Below are positions 23,784 through 31,101 of a stretch of DNA of 34,197 nt, in pieces; the stretch's first letter is position 1, and every line of letters starts with the position of its first letter. Origin of the DNA: Candidatus Neomarinimicrobiota bacterium. GTDB taxonomy: Bacteria; Fidelibacterota; Marinisomatia; Marinisomatales; S15-B10. The DNA lies in contig JAZGBI010000013.1 in the NCBI GenBank assembly GCA_036476315.1, forward strand, positions 1 to 34,197. The letters are read 5' to 3'. Below the pieces are notes generated by a model. It made no database searches and was not told the origin of the DNA. It saw nothing but the letters and a program-made list of their open reading frames with translations. A program made the translations under genes and the position numbers.

Positions 23784-24266
23784 ATGAACCAGTTCAAATT
23801 CATGAGGGCGTTCTACGGATTGGCCGTGAGCGCCACTATTGGTTTTGTAACCACTCTCTTCACCCGGCCGGAGAGTTAGGACAAACAACGGGGACTGGTG
23901 TGGGGAACAGTCTCCGATGCCCTCAATTTCTATAAGAGATCTCCTGGCAACGAATCAGGAAGCAGGCGAGCGGTTGGAACTGCTGTGCTGAAGGAGAGGA
24001 TACCTGAAAAAGTGGATCCGAATAACCTCCCATTTGTCTCGATTTCAAGACCGCTGGCAGACAGCTTAGAAGTGAAAGAAGGAGATCTTCTTTACCTGAG
24101 TGATAGACGGTGGTGGCTGGGAGGACTGAAATCCACCCACGCACTGTCGGGGGGAATTGTTGAGGATTATACCGAACCCGCGGTTGAAATGGGAGAAAAC
24201 AGCTACCAGCTTGTCATTTCGCCGAAAAGAAGAAAATACCGAATCATCATCGAGAAACTTTACTAA
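23784..24266 (+). pseudogene. C-terminal remnant of a sodium:solute symporter, with internal TAG
   Basis: The frame from ATG 23784 reads FKFMRAFYGLAVSATIGFVT then TLFTRPES, a TAG stop at 23877-23879, then in the same frame DKQRGLVWGTVSDALNFYKR SPG and a soluble tail to 24266. This is the last membrane helix and cytoplasmic tail of SSS-family sodium/sugar symporters, where RGLVWGT follows the last helix. Intact members have 12-14 helices and 550-700 residues. Almost all of the gene is lost. The part after the stop (about 120 residues) could still be translated from the GTG at 23898, but has no obvious function. Confidence 0.7.
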
Positions 24267-24315
24267 CCTGCATTGTTCCCCACTGCCACCCCGATTGAAC
24301 AGCTTTGCATTCAAC

Positions 24316-24333
24316 CTGCCTGCCGGCAGGCAG
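24316..24333. repeat. 18-bp perfect palindrome CTGCCTGCCGGCAGGCAG
   Basis: A GC-rich perfect palindrome in a less GC-rich spacer between two convergent genes. It is composed of two overlapping TGCC/GGCA units. It may act as a bidirectional terminator stem, though no T-run follows. Palindromes of this sequence type are also known as dispersed repeats in several bacterial lineages. Confidence 0.55.
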
Positions 24334-24365
24334 AGGTCACATTTGGTTTCCTTCGCTCACTACTA

Positions 24366-25061
24366 TTACCACGGCAAACCAATCGCACTCGTCAAAAACC
24401 GCATGAACGAAGTTGCGTCACTGCATACCTTACCGAATTGATCAATAAAGTCAGGCTTGCAGGCGTCCTCCTCACTTAATGCTGCGGAGGCAATGAAGTC
24501 TTTTCTTTTCAAATCTTCGATGAGTTGGTGGTCAGGGTCAAATCCCGTTGGTGCCCTCTTAAGCGAATCGCCTTTGAGCCTAAAGGTTGATTTGAAATCA
24601 TTGTCAGAAAGAACTCGCTTCCAGCTGGAAGGATCATCAACAATCGTGTCTCGGATCTTCGTCAAAGTACTCGTGTCCGGATGCCAAATCCCGACACCGC
24701 CAGAGACGTTTCCAGGCTCCAGGTGAAGATAGAAGCCCGGAGTGTGAACATCCTTCGCTCTTTCATGACGAAAATGGATACCGGCAGACGTCTTGTAAGG
24801 TGACTTGTCTTTTGAGAAACGGACATCCCGGTAAATGCGAAAGAGTGAGCCTCCCAGAGGCCTCGGATCAGCCAAATAGTGTTGACTTATCTTGGAGAGG
24901 TGCACGCCAAAATCGGCAATGAACCTTAGAAGTGGCTGTCGCACGTAAGACTCGTAGCGCCTTTTGTTAGCGAGAAACCACTCTCGATTATTGTTCTCCC
25001 GCAGTTCGCTCAAAAACTGAAAGAGTTCTGGGCTTATTTGCGCATCTACTGTCATCAACAC
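24366..25061 (-). CDS. DUF2461 (TIGR02453) family protein
   Basis: A 231-residue soluble protein. The family blocks are present in order: FLSELRENNNREWFLANKRRYES (17-40), GGSLFRIYRDVRFSKDKSPYKT (70-91), HFRHERAKDVHTPGFYLHLEPGN and GGVGIWHPD, then LKRAPTGFDPDHQLIEDLKRKDF. Function is unknown; the family is widespread in bacteria and fungi. The start is GTG at 25061, 5 bases after GGAGG; an ATG two codons further is possible. It stands alone and has no functional link with its neighbours that I can see. Confidence 0.9.
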   Translation of the reverse strand: MLMTVDAQISPELFQFLSELRENNNREWFLANKRRYESYVRQPLLRFIADFGVHLSKISQHYLADPRPLGGSLFRIYRDVRFSKDKSPYKTSAGIHFRHERAKDVHTPGFYLHLEPGNVSGGVGIWHPDTSTLTKIRDTIVDDPSSWKRVLSDNDFKSTFRLKGDSLKRAPTGFDPDHQLIEDLKRKDFIASAALSEEDACKPDFIDQFGKVCSDATSFMRFLTSAIGLPW

Positions 25062-25507
25062 CGGTTCCTCCCAGTTAAATTGGCTGTTGGTTCTTTCGAT
25101 TCGACAGAACTCTCTATTTTATAAGGACTTATAGTCTCTAGCCTCATTTGCCTTTAGCAAAGTTCCCCCTGAAATATAGGAATTTTCATGGGCCAGTTCA
25201 ATGGAACAACTGGTGCAATGCTGGACAGTCTTGAACTTGCCCCCACCGAGGTGACAAGGGACCTAGATGGCGACACCGCTTCATGCAATTTTGATCGAGG
25301 ATTCAGAGGATGATGCTCTATTACTGCTGCGTGAACTTCGGCGCGGAGGTATGGGACACAAGGGTCGTTAAGTTCCATTTTGGGGGTGGAATTGGACGTT
25401 TAAGAGGATGACGGAGAATGCCTAGAGGTAACGGGCATACCATACCGGGGTACATATGATATATTATTCAGACGATGCCACAAAGGAAAGGCTTGGTCCG
25501 ACCCCAG
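25062..25507. other. Intergenic region with a receiver-domain fragment
   Basis: 446 bases between the DUF2461 gene and the histidine-kinase stop. The only recognisable element is the N-terminal end of a receiver domain at 25267-25371; the rest looks like spacer or decayed sequence. Confidence 0.4.
25267..25371 (+). pseudogene. Truncated response regulator (first 29 residues of a receiver domain)
   Basis: ATG at 25267 opens a 34-residue frame: MATPLHAILIEDSEDDALLL then LRELRRGGMG. The first 28 residues are a typical receiver N-terminus (IxIxEDSEDDALLLLRELRRGG) with both acidic-pocket residues. It then runs into unrelated sequence and stops before the phospho-acceptor. An SD-like GAGGTGACAAGG precedes it. 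It is most likely a decayed partner of a two-component system; the kinase at 25508-26821 faces it from the other strand. Confidence 0.5.
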
Positions 25508-26821
25508 TCACACCCCCAGCGGAAGATAGACTTGGAATGTTGCACCCTTGCCGGGCTTACTCTGCACCGTGATGTCGCCACCGCTCTGCCTGACAATGCC
25601 GTAGATGGTGGGCAGTCCCAAACCAGTCCCGTCTCCCCTCTCTTTGGTGGTGAAAAAGGGCTCGAAGAGATGGTTCAAAGTTTCTTCATCCATTCCTATC
25701 CCTGTGTCAGCTACGGCAAGCATTACGTACGGTCCTGGCTCAAGGCCAGGTTGTTTCAGTGTCTGGTCTTCATCCAGCGTGACGTTGGCCGTCCTAATGG
25801 TCACCTTTCCGCCATCAGGCATGGCGTCACGAGCATTCATGGTAAGATTCAATATGACCTGCTCTATCTGAGAGGGATCAGCCTTCACCGTTTTCAGTCG
25901 GGGCTCTAGGTCAGTTACTAGAGTTATATTTTCGCCAATTGCATGCTCCAAAACGTTATCTACGTCTTCAATCACGTCGTTCAAGACCAGATCAGTACGC
26001 TTCAAAGGCTGCATGCGGCTAAAGGTAAGCAATTGGCGCGTTAAAGTAATGGCTTGGTCTACCGCCTTTCGGATCGCCTCGGCCTGATTGCGGTGTGGGT
26101 CATTTTTGTCCAGACCCGCTAAGAGCAGTTCATCATAGCCACTGATGAGAGTAAGAATATTGTTGAAGTCGTGTGCCACCTCAGCGGTGACCCGGCCAAT
26201 GGCTTCCAGTTTCTGAAACCGGGCAAGTTCATCTTCCATCCGTTGATGCTCCAGGGCCTCTTTGTAAAGGACCGCGTTTTCGACAGCCAGAGCGGCGTGA
26301 GAGGACATAGCCTCCAGAAACTCCTCGTCTTCGTGGGAAAACAAACCTTCCTTCTTGTTGAGAACCTGGAACACACCGATGATCTTTCCTTCCCGATTGC
26401 GCATGGGCATGCAGAGCACACTTTTCGTCATATAGCCGGTTGATTCATCAATTTTCTTGTAGAAGCGGGGATCCCCGTAGGCATCCTCAATCTTCACGGT
26501 TTCGCCAGTCTGAGCCACATGACCTGCAAGACCTGTTCCCAAGGGAAGACGAATCTTCAGCCATTCTTCCCCCTGCAGCACCTCCGACCAGATTTCTCCC
26601 TTTTCCTCATCCAAAAGATAGAGCGTACTCCGGTCTGCGTTAAGGTTTTTTGTCACCAGATCCACAATTACTGTCAGCAATCGATCTAGGTCCAGTGTGC
26701 CGTTCATGATCTGGCTTGCTTCCAGAACCGAGTGCATTCGGCTCACCAGGATCCGGTCAGCCTCGCGCCTCACATACCGGCGGTTTTCCCTCCGCGCTTG
26801 TTTCTGATCCTCTTTGCTCAT
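25508..26821 (-). CDS. GAF-domain sensor histidine kinase
   Basis: A 437-residue soluble hybrid of sensor and kinase. Residues 1-30 are basic/coiled. Residues 35-185 form a GAF domain (DRSTLYLLDEEKGEIWS, GTGLAGHVAQTGE, SVLCMPMRNREGKIIGVFQV). The HisKA box has AEVAHDFNNILTLISGYDEL with the phosphorylated His217. The ATPase domain has N-box NLTMNARDAMPDGG, G1 VADTGIGMD, F-box FEPFFTTK and G2 GTGLGL. There is no membrane segment, so it senses a cytoplasmic signal. No intact response regulator is adjacent; only a 29-residue receiver fragment lies downstream on the other strand. Confidence 0.93.
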   Translation of the reverse strand: MSKEDQKQARRENRRYVRREADRILVSRMHSVLEASQIMNGTLDLDRLLTVIVDLVTKNLNADRSTLYLLDEEKGEIWSEVLQGEEWLKIRLPLGTGLAGHVAQTGETVKIEDAYGDPRFYKKIDESTGYMTKSVLCMPMRNREGKIIGVFQVLNKKEGLFSHEDEEFLEAMSSHAALAVENAVLYKEALEHQRMEDELARFQKLEAIGRVTAEVAHDFNNILTLISGYDELLLAGLDKNDPHRNQAEAIRKAVDQAITLTRQLLTFSRMQPLKRTDLVLNDVIEDVDNVLEHAIGENITLVTDLEPRLKTVKADPSQIEQVILNLTMNARDAMPDGGKVTIRTANVTLDEDQTLKQPGLEPGPYVMLAVADTGIGMDEETLNHLFEPFFTTKERGDGTGLGLPTIYGIVRQSGGDITVQSKPGKGATFQVYLPLGV

Positions 26822-27069
26822 CTCAACTTCCCAATCTTTCTGATTCAGCCCGGTTCATGAATTGCCGAATATCCCGACAACAACCCTGCTCAAAATAGTT
26901 CGTGCACCGAGTGCCCAATGAGTGCCGACACCAGAACTATCAAGTTGAAAGAACCCCTTGGCGAGAGCAAATCCCTAGCCGAGTATCGGTGAGTCATCTC
27001 GTCAGGTTCACAGCAGCCAGGGCTGAAGCACAGCCTGAAGGTTTCCGTTCATGATCAAACATCGTATCG

Positions 27070-27091
27070 CCTTTCTGGAACCTTTCTGGAA
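27070..27091. repeat. Perfect 11-bp tandem duplication
   Basis: CCTTTCTGGAA occurs twice in a row. TTCTGGAA-type halves recall a regulator site, but nothing else supports that. Confidence 0.6.
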
Positions 27092-27190
27092 AGATACTTA
27101 AAACTAAATTGATATGAAATAAGACCCAAGATAAAATAAGTGGGAATATGCCAGCTCCTATCGCAAGAAAGGAAGGTCAGTTAAGGCATT

Positions 27191-27344
27191 AAATGCACTG
27201 GAAATAGCGTGATTCACAGTGAAAAATCTCTCATTATCTTTGGTACAAAAAGGGGGGCGGATCACCTGAATGTATTAGAAATAGCTGTATGAACATCTTA
27301 AGTTCCCTCATCATCATTGGTACAAAAAAGGGGGGCGGGCCACG
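27191..27344. repeat. Two-unit imperfect tandem repeat, 77-bp period
   Basis: Both units begin with (A/G)AATG-x-A-x-T-x-GAAATAGC and end with TTGGTACAAAAA(A)GGGGGGCGG followed by CAC. The ends are nearly identical, with the middle 25-30 bases diverged. GGTACAAAAA starts at 27242 and again at 27319. Conservation of the GGTACAAAAAGGGGGGCGG block between diverged copies suggests a constrained site. Confidence 0.65.
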
Positions 27345-27403
27345 GGTCAAGCCCTAAAGTTAAGAAGGGGTCTAAAGAATGGGGGCTGGCTGGCCTTAGG
27401 GAG

Positions 27404-27432
27404 TTGACAAATAGCAGGCAATCCGGCATTTT
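27404..27432 (+). promoter_or_regulatory. Possible promoter of the cyclase gene
   Basis: A perfect -35 box TTGACA at 27404-27409 is followed, after 17 bases, by CATTTT, a poor -10 box. It lies 45 bases before the ATG. The site is plausible only because of the -35 box and the position. Confidence 0.3.
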
Positions 27433-27476
27433 CTTACAGGTGGTGTTTATTACCTCTAACGATTGTGGTCTAGACC

Positions 27477-29471
27477 ATGCCTGAGCAAATCCGAAAACTG
27501 AGAGCCATCGTATTCACCGACATCGCAGGATTTACGGAACTCTCCGCTCAGGATGAGACAGCAGCCGTTGAACTCATTGACAAGCAGCGAGAACTGCTGA
27601 AGCCTATTGTTGAGGAATTTGGAGGAGAGTGGCTCAAGGAAATCGGTGATGGACTGCTTCTCAGTTTTCCCAGTTCATTAAAGGCTGTGAACTGTGGGAT
27701 AGAGATTCAACGCACAACAAAGGATATTGAAAATCTTAATCTCCGCATCAGCATTCATCAAGGCGATATTATTCAAATGGGCACGGATATTCTGGGTGAT
27801 GATGTAAACATAGCCTCACGAATTGAACCGCTTGCGGCAGTAGGTGGAATTGCCATATCGCATAAAATCCACCAAGATATTTCTGGAAGTCCAGAGTTCT
27901 CGACAAAGTATGTCGGACAGCCTAAGCTCAAAGGGGTAAAACAAGATGTAAAGGTCTATTGCATCGTTTCTCACGGGCTGCCTGAGACCAAAATGTCTGA
28001 GGTTTCAGCTAAACTTGAGAAGAGGCCTATCTCTTTGGCTAAGTGGGCTATCCCTACCATAACTGTTGTAGCGGTTGGTCTGTATTTTGTTCTTACGGCC
28101 AGCAAAGCTATTGATTCGATAGCTGTATTGCCTTTCGATAATCTCACACATGACCTCGAACAGGAATTCTTTGTTGAGGGCATTCATGAGGCCCTGATCA
28201 CCGAACTATCCAAGATTAGGGCATTGACGGTTTTGTCCCGGACGTCGGCGATGCATTACAAGGGGGCGGACAAAATGGTGCCTGAGATCGCGCGGGAGCT
28301 GGACGTAGACGCGCTCGTGGTGGGTTCGGTGCTGCGGGAGGGTGAACAGGTACGCATCACGGTGCAGTTGATCCACGGGTCCAGCGACCGCCACCTGTGG
28401 GCGCAGAGCTTCGAGCGGGAACTGAGCGACATCCTGAGGCTGCACAGGGAAGTGGCGCGGGCCATCGCAGAGGAAATACAGATCACACTGGCCCCGGAGG
28501 AGCGCGAGAGACTTTCGGGGGAATCTCGTTCCCTGAACCCAAAGGCATATGAGGCCTACCTGAAGGGGCGGTTTTATTTCTCACGCTTCGGGATGGAACA
28601 TCACCTTACCGCCCTGTCCTCCTACAAGGAAGCCATCGCGCACGACCCGTCCTTCGCCAAGGCATACGCCGCCATGGCAGAAGTGGGTTCCTTGCTCCTT
28701 CTGGGGGAAGCCACTAGCATAGCAGACTGCAGATTGTGGGCGAGGAAGGCGGTTGAACTTGACGACAAACTCGCAGAGGCACACACCGCTCTAGGCGTCG
28801 TGAGGATGCTCGAGTGGGACTGGATGCGGTCGGAGGCGGAGTTCCACAAGGCGATCGAACTCAATCCCAACTCGGTGATGGCCCACCAGTGGTATTCCCA
28901 GCTATTGCGGACGAACATGCGGTACGAAACAGCCCTCCTGGAGATCAAGCGGGCGGAGGAGCTCGATCCCCTGAATCTCTTTATAAAGACTATGGTAGGC
29001 TGGCCTCTTTTTAGCCAGCACCGCTATGAGGAGGCCATCGACCAGTGGGACGAAGTACTGAAAATGGACCCGGACTACGGGCTCGCCATCTACAACCAGG
29101 GGCTGTCCTACTGGATAATGGGGAGGCCCCAGGAGGTTCTTGACAGGGCTCGACAAGCCGCCAGCCGTATGGGAAAGGATGCCATTAATATACGCGTACT
29201 GACGGCGGCCGGGCATGCTCTCTCTGGTGAGGACGAGCGCGCACTGGAGATCCTAACGGGAGTGGAGGAGCACTACGGCATCGACCAACCCGGGTTCATT
29301 GCAGCCGTCTATCTGACACTTGGTCGGGAAGAGGAGGCCCTCAGCTGGCTCGAGAGGGGATACCGGACGGGCAGTCCGGGGTTGCCAAACATCACCTCGG
29401 AGCCGTTTTTTGACGATCTTCGCGACCATCCGCGCTTCCAAAAACTGCGTGTCAAAATCGGCCTGAAGTGA
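27477..29471 (+). CDS. Class III adenylate cyclase with membrane anchor, TolB-like domain and TPR repeats
   Basis: A 664-residue protein. Residues 8-165 are a class III cyclase domain with the full catalytic set: metal-binding Asp15 (FTDIAGFT) and Asp58 (KEIGDG), adenine-specifying Lys54 and Asp104, and transition-state Asn111 and Arg115 (DDVNIASR). One membrane segment follows (about 190-208). Residues 213-335 are a TolB-like/FlgO-type domain (IAVLPFDNLTHDLEQEFFVEG, HLWAQSFERELSDIL), and 350-650 are TPR repeats (AYEAYLKGRFYFSRF, AEFHKAIELNPNSV). The cyclase is thus cytoplasmic, with a large, probably periplasmic sensor half. No ribosome-binding site is clear. Base composition jumps near 28200: 27721-27780 is about 35% GC, 28381-28440 about 68%. 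Confidence 0.92.
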   Translation: MPEQIRKLRAIVFTDIAGFTELSAQDETAAVELIDKQRELLKPIVEEFGGEWLKEIGDGLLLSFPSSLKAVNCGIEIQRTTKDIENLNLRISIHQGDIIQMGTDILGDDVNIASRIEPLAAVGGIAISHKIHQDISGSPEFSTKYVGQPKLKGVKQDVKVYCIVSHGLPETKMSEVSAKLEKRPISLAKWAIPTITVVAVGLYFVLTASKAIDSIAVLPFDNLTHDLEQEFFVEGIHEALITELSKIRALTVLSRTSAMHYKGADKMVPEIARELDVDALVVGSVLREGEQVRITVQLIHGSSDRHLWAQSFERELSDILRLHREVARAIAEEIQITLAPEERERLSGESRSLNPKAYEAYLKGRFYFSRFGMEHHLTALSSYKEAIAHDPSFAKAYAAMAEVGSLLLLGEATSIADCRLWARKAVELDDKLAEAHTALGVVRMLEWDWMRSEAEFHKAIELNPNSVMAHQWYSQLLRTNMRYETALLEIKRAEELDPLNLFIKTMVGWPLFSQHRYEEAIDQWDEVLKMDPDYGLAIYNQGLSYWIMGRPQEVLDRARQAASRMGKDAINIRVLTAAGHALSGEDERALEILTGVEEHYGIDQPGFIAAVYLTLGREEEALSWLERGYRTGSPGLPNITSEPFFDDLRDHPRFQKLRVKIGLK

Positions 29472-29857
29472 AACGCTTGTCTACGGCCCCTTCTACCCCA
29501 TCGGAGGTCGACGGCTGTACCTGAGTGTTCCAAGGCTCCTCAAGCGATCTCCGCCGGTTGGTGACCGCGGCAGGAGGAGACGTCTACAAAATCTAGTCAA
29601 GGATCTTAACGTCGCAGAAGATGATTTGGCGAACGCCTTGGAAAAGAAATTCAAGGATTAGCAAACCGTAACTTAGATTGAATCATCGAAGTGATTACCT
29701 TTATGTATAACAACGGTTTGCTCTGGATTGCCGGGCTCGTGCGCAATTTCAAAGTTTGACCTGCACCCCAAAAATTGTACCAGCGTTTCCGAAGGATCCT
29801 TTGGATAAGTTAGGACGGGTCGCCTCACGGACACGTCCACCGAATGTCTTCAAGATT

Positions 29858-29873
29858 TGTGACATTTGTCACA
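29858..29873. promoter_or_regulatory. Exact CRP/FNR-type palindrome TGTGA-N6-TCACA
   Basis: TGTGACATTTGTCACA matches the E. coli CRP consensus core in every specified base. It lies inside the degenerate element, 36 bases before a terminator-like hairpin, with no gene start next to it. A cyclase gene lies close upstream, but a functional link is only a possibility. Confidence 0.4.
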
Positions 29874-29908
29874 GCATGTAATGAACCAGTTTGGTAAACT
29901 TGAAATCT

Positions 29909-29934
29909 AAAAGGGCTCGGATTCGAGCCCTTTT
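29909..29934 (+). terminator. Strong hairpin, probable bidirectional Rho-independent terminator
   Basis: AAAAGGGCTCG, loop GATT, CGAGCCCTTTT: a perfect 11-base stem with an A-run on one side and a T-run on the other, so it can act on both strands. Confidence 0.75.
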
Positions 29935-30017
29935 CCTTATGGATTAGGTGGAAGGGGAAGTACCTCCCAAGAATTAGGTCAAATTATGGGGGCTGGTTCA
30001 AAATGCGGAAGGACAAC

Positions 30018-30042
30018 AAAAAAGCCCTGTCAATGCGGGCTT
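30018..30042 (-). terminator. Probable terminator of the leftward pilus/receiver/PAS operon
   Basis: On the minus strand AAGCCC, a 9-base loop, GGGCTT, then a T-run. It lies downstream of the PAS gene and at the end of the TPR-like fragment. Confidence 0.6.
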
Positions 30043-30309
30043 AAACTCAGACATTTAAGGCACTCGGTGTTCAGAGTCGTTTCCTTATACAATTCTGCCC
30101 ACTTTGAATCCGGGTGGGCGCTTACGAGCTTCTTCTGTAACTCGCTAGCTTTGTCCTCATACCCCAGCCGACGATGACACTGGATAACATAGTGTACTAA
30201 TTAATGCTGGCACCCTGGCAGAAGTCGAATCGTCATCGATCACGCCCTCCAATCGCTGTATTGCTCCTCGCAGTTCTTCCCCGGTGGGCCAATGCATTTC
30301 AGTTCTCAC
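30030..30309 (-). pseudogene. Frameshifted TPR-like fragment
   Basis: Frame one begins MHWPTGEELRGAIQRLEGVI and DDDSTSARVPALIST. After a shift near 30195-30215 it continues as YVIQCHRRLGYEDKASELQK and KLVSAHPDSKWAELYKE, ending at 30030. The helical repeat pattern and the HPDSKWAELYKE ending resemble the tail of a tetratricopeptide-type envelope protein. The start (ATG 30297 or GTG 30309) lies 18-30 bases after the PAS gene, so it was once the last gene of that operon. Parent family uncertain. Confidence 0.42.
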
Positions 30310-30327
30310 CGAAATCAGTTACAGTTT

Positions 30328-31044
30328 CTAATTTGATAGATCCGGGTCCCCCTTTCCGTACAACTCGGGGTATGTCTCTTTGAGACACTCCGGACACATT
30401 CCATGGCTAAACTCCGCATCCGAGTGTTCCCCAATATAAGACTCGACCTGCTGCCAGAATCCTTCATCATCCCGTATCTTCTTGCACCTGGCACAAATGG
30501 GGATTAGGCCCGTTAGTGTTTTGACACTCTCAAGAGCTAGCTTCAGATCCGAAATAAGTCTTTCCCTCTCTTGCTCGGCCTTCTTTACGTCTGTGATATC
30601 TCGAGAAATTCCCATTTGACCCACTTTTGCGCCGTGTGAGTCGAAGAGGACTGAAGCAGCCAGTAAACAGGGAAAAGTCTCTCCGTTCTTCCGCTTGTTG
30701 AGAATTTCGTGGATATGTTGTTGATCCTTGATCGTTGATTCGTATACGGATCGACCCTCTGCTACATCTTCATAGAGGATATTTATGTGTTTACCTAAGA
30801 CTTCTTCGCGACGATATCCTAAGGTTTCTTCAGCCGCTCCGTTGAATTCTGTAATCCTTCTGTCATTATCTACGGCTATTATCATATCCATGGAGCTGTC
30901 AATGATGCTTCTCGTATATTCTCTCGTGTGTAGTAGTTCACGCTTTACGTGTTCCAACTCCTTCACGCGGTCACGCAGCTCCTGCAACTCTTCAACGAGT
31001 CTTTCCTCTGTTTTCTCGCCGCTGCTCAATTCATATTGCCTCAA
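30328..31044 (-). CDS. PAS-domain protein with C-terminal CxxC...CxxC module
   Basis: A 238-residue soluble protein. Residues 8-45 form a charged coiled coil, 46-150 a PAS domain (SIIDSSMDMIIAVDNDRRIT, FNGAAEETLGYRREEVLGKH, GQMGISRDITDVKKAE), then a linker helix. Residues 178-228 carry LTGLIPICARCKKIRDDEGF and AEFSHGMCPECLKETYPELY. The two CxxC pairs (Cys184/187 and 217/220) look like a zinc or iron site. This tail is known from many PAS and receiver proteins in environmental bacteria, without a known function. There is no kinase or cyclase domain. The frame opens at TTG 31044 without a clear ribosome-binding site, so the start is uncertain. It follows the receiver gene by 57 bases. Confidence 0.78.
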   Translation of the reverse strand: MRQYELSSGEKTEERLVEELQELRDRVKELEHVKRELLHTREYTRSIIDSSMDMIIAVDNDRRITEFNGAAEETLGYRREEVLGKHINILYEDVAEGRSVYESTIKDQQHIHEILNKRKNGETFPCLLAASVLFDSHGAKVGQMGISRDITDVKKAEQERERLISDLKLALESVKTLTGLIPICARCKKIRDDEGFWQQVESYIGEHSDAEFSHGMCPECLKETYPELYGKGDPDLSN

Positions 31045-31101
31045 TCATTCATGGGAGCTCCAGGTCCGCAATTATTTATTCACCTCAATGGCCAGCATGG
31101 T

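Larger units (their letters stand above)
26822..27476. other. 655-base intergenic region with tandem repeats
   Basis: Between the divergent kinase and cyclase genes. It contains a perfect 11-base tandem duplication CCTTTCTGGAA (27070-27091), a two-unit 77-base repeat (27191-27344) and a TTGACA at 27404-27409. No coding frame was recognised. Confidence 0.5.
29757..30000 (+). mobile_element. Degenerate IS3-type element lacking transposase (MITE-like)
   Basis: It starts TGACCTGCACCCCAAAAATT; its first 58 bases match the end of the element at 13804-14102 in 52 positions, in the opposite orientation. A possible inverted right end, ATGGGGGCTGGTTCA, stops at 30000 and shares the GCCCCC block with the right end of the other copy. 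No transposase sequence is left. The left end is well supported, the right end only weakly. Confidence 0.42.
29472..30327. other. 856-base region of decayed and repetitive sequence
   Basis: Between the cyclase and the PAS gene. A short frame ending at 29661 (RRRRLQNLVKDLNVAEDDLA, NALEKKFKD) could be the tail of a lost protein. It is followed by a degenerate IS end (29757 onward), a CRP-type palindrome, a strong hairpin (29909-29934), a leftward terminator (30018-30042) and a frameshifted TPR-like fragment (30030-30309). No intact gene was seen. Confidence 0.5.

Noticed and set aside
27191-27344. The 77-bp repeats as a CRISPR array
   Set aside because: There are only two units, the repeats are imperfect and too long, and no cas genes are nearby.
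29909-29934. A sequence reading GGGCTCGGATTCGAGCCC that recalls a tRNA T-arm
   Set aside because: No acceptor stem, anticodon arm or CCA end could be built around it; the perfect stem with A- and T-runs fits a terminator.
29986-30177. A 63-codon plus-strand frame starting MGAGSKCGRTTKK
   Set aside because: It runs across the degenerate element end, the terminator and the antisense TPR-like fragment; composition is random-like.
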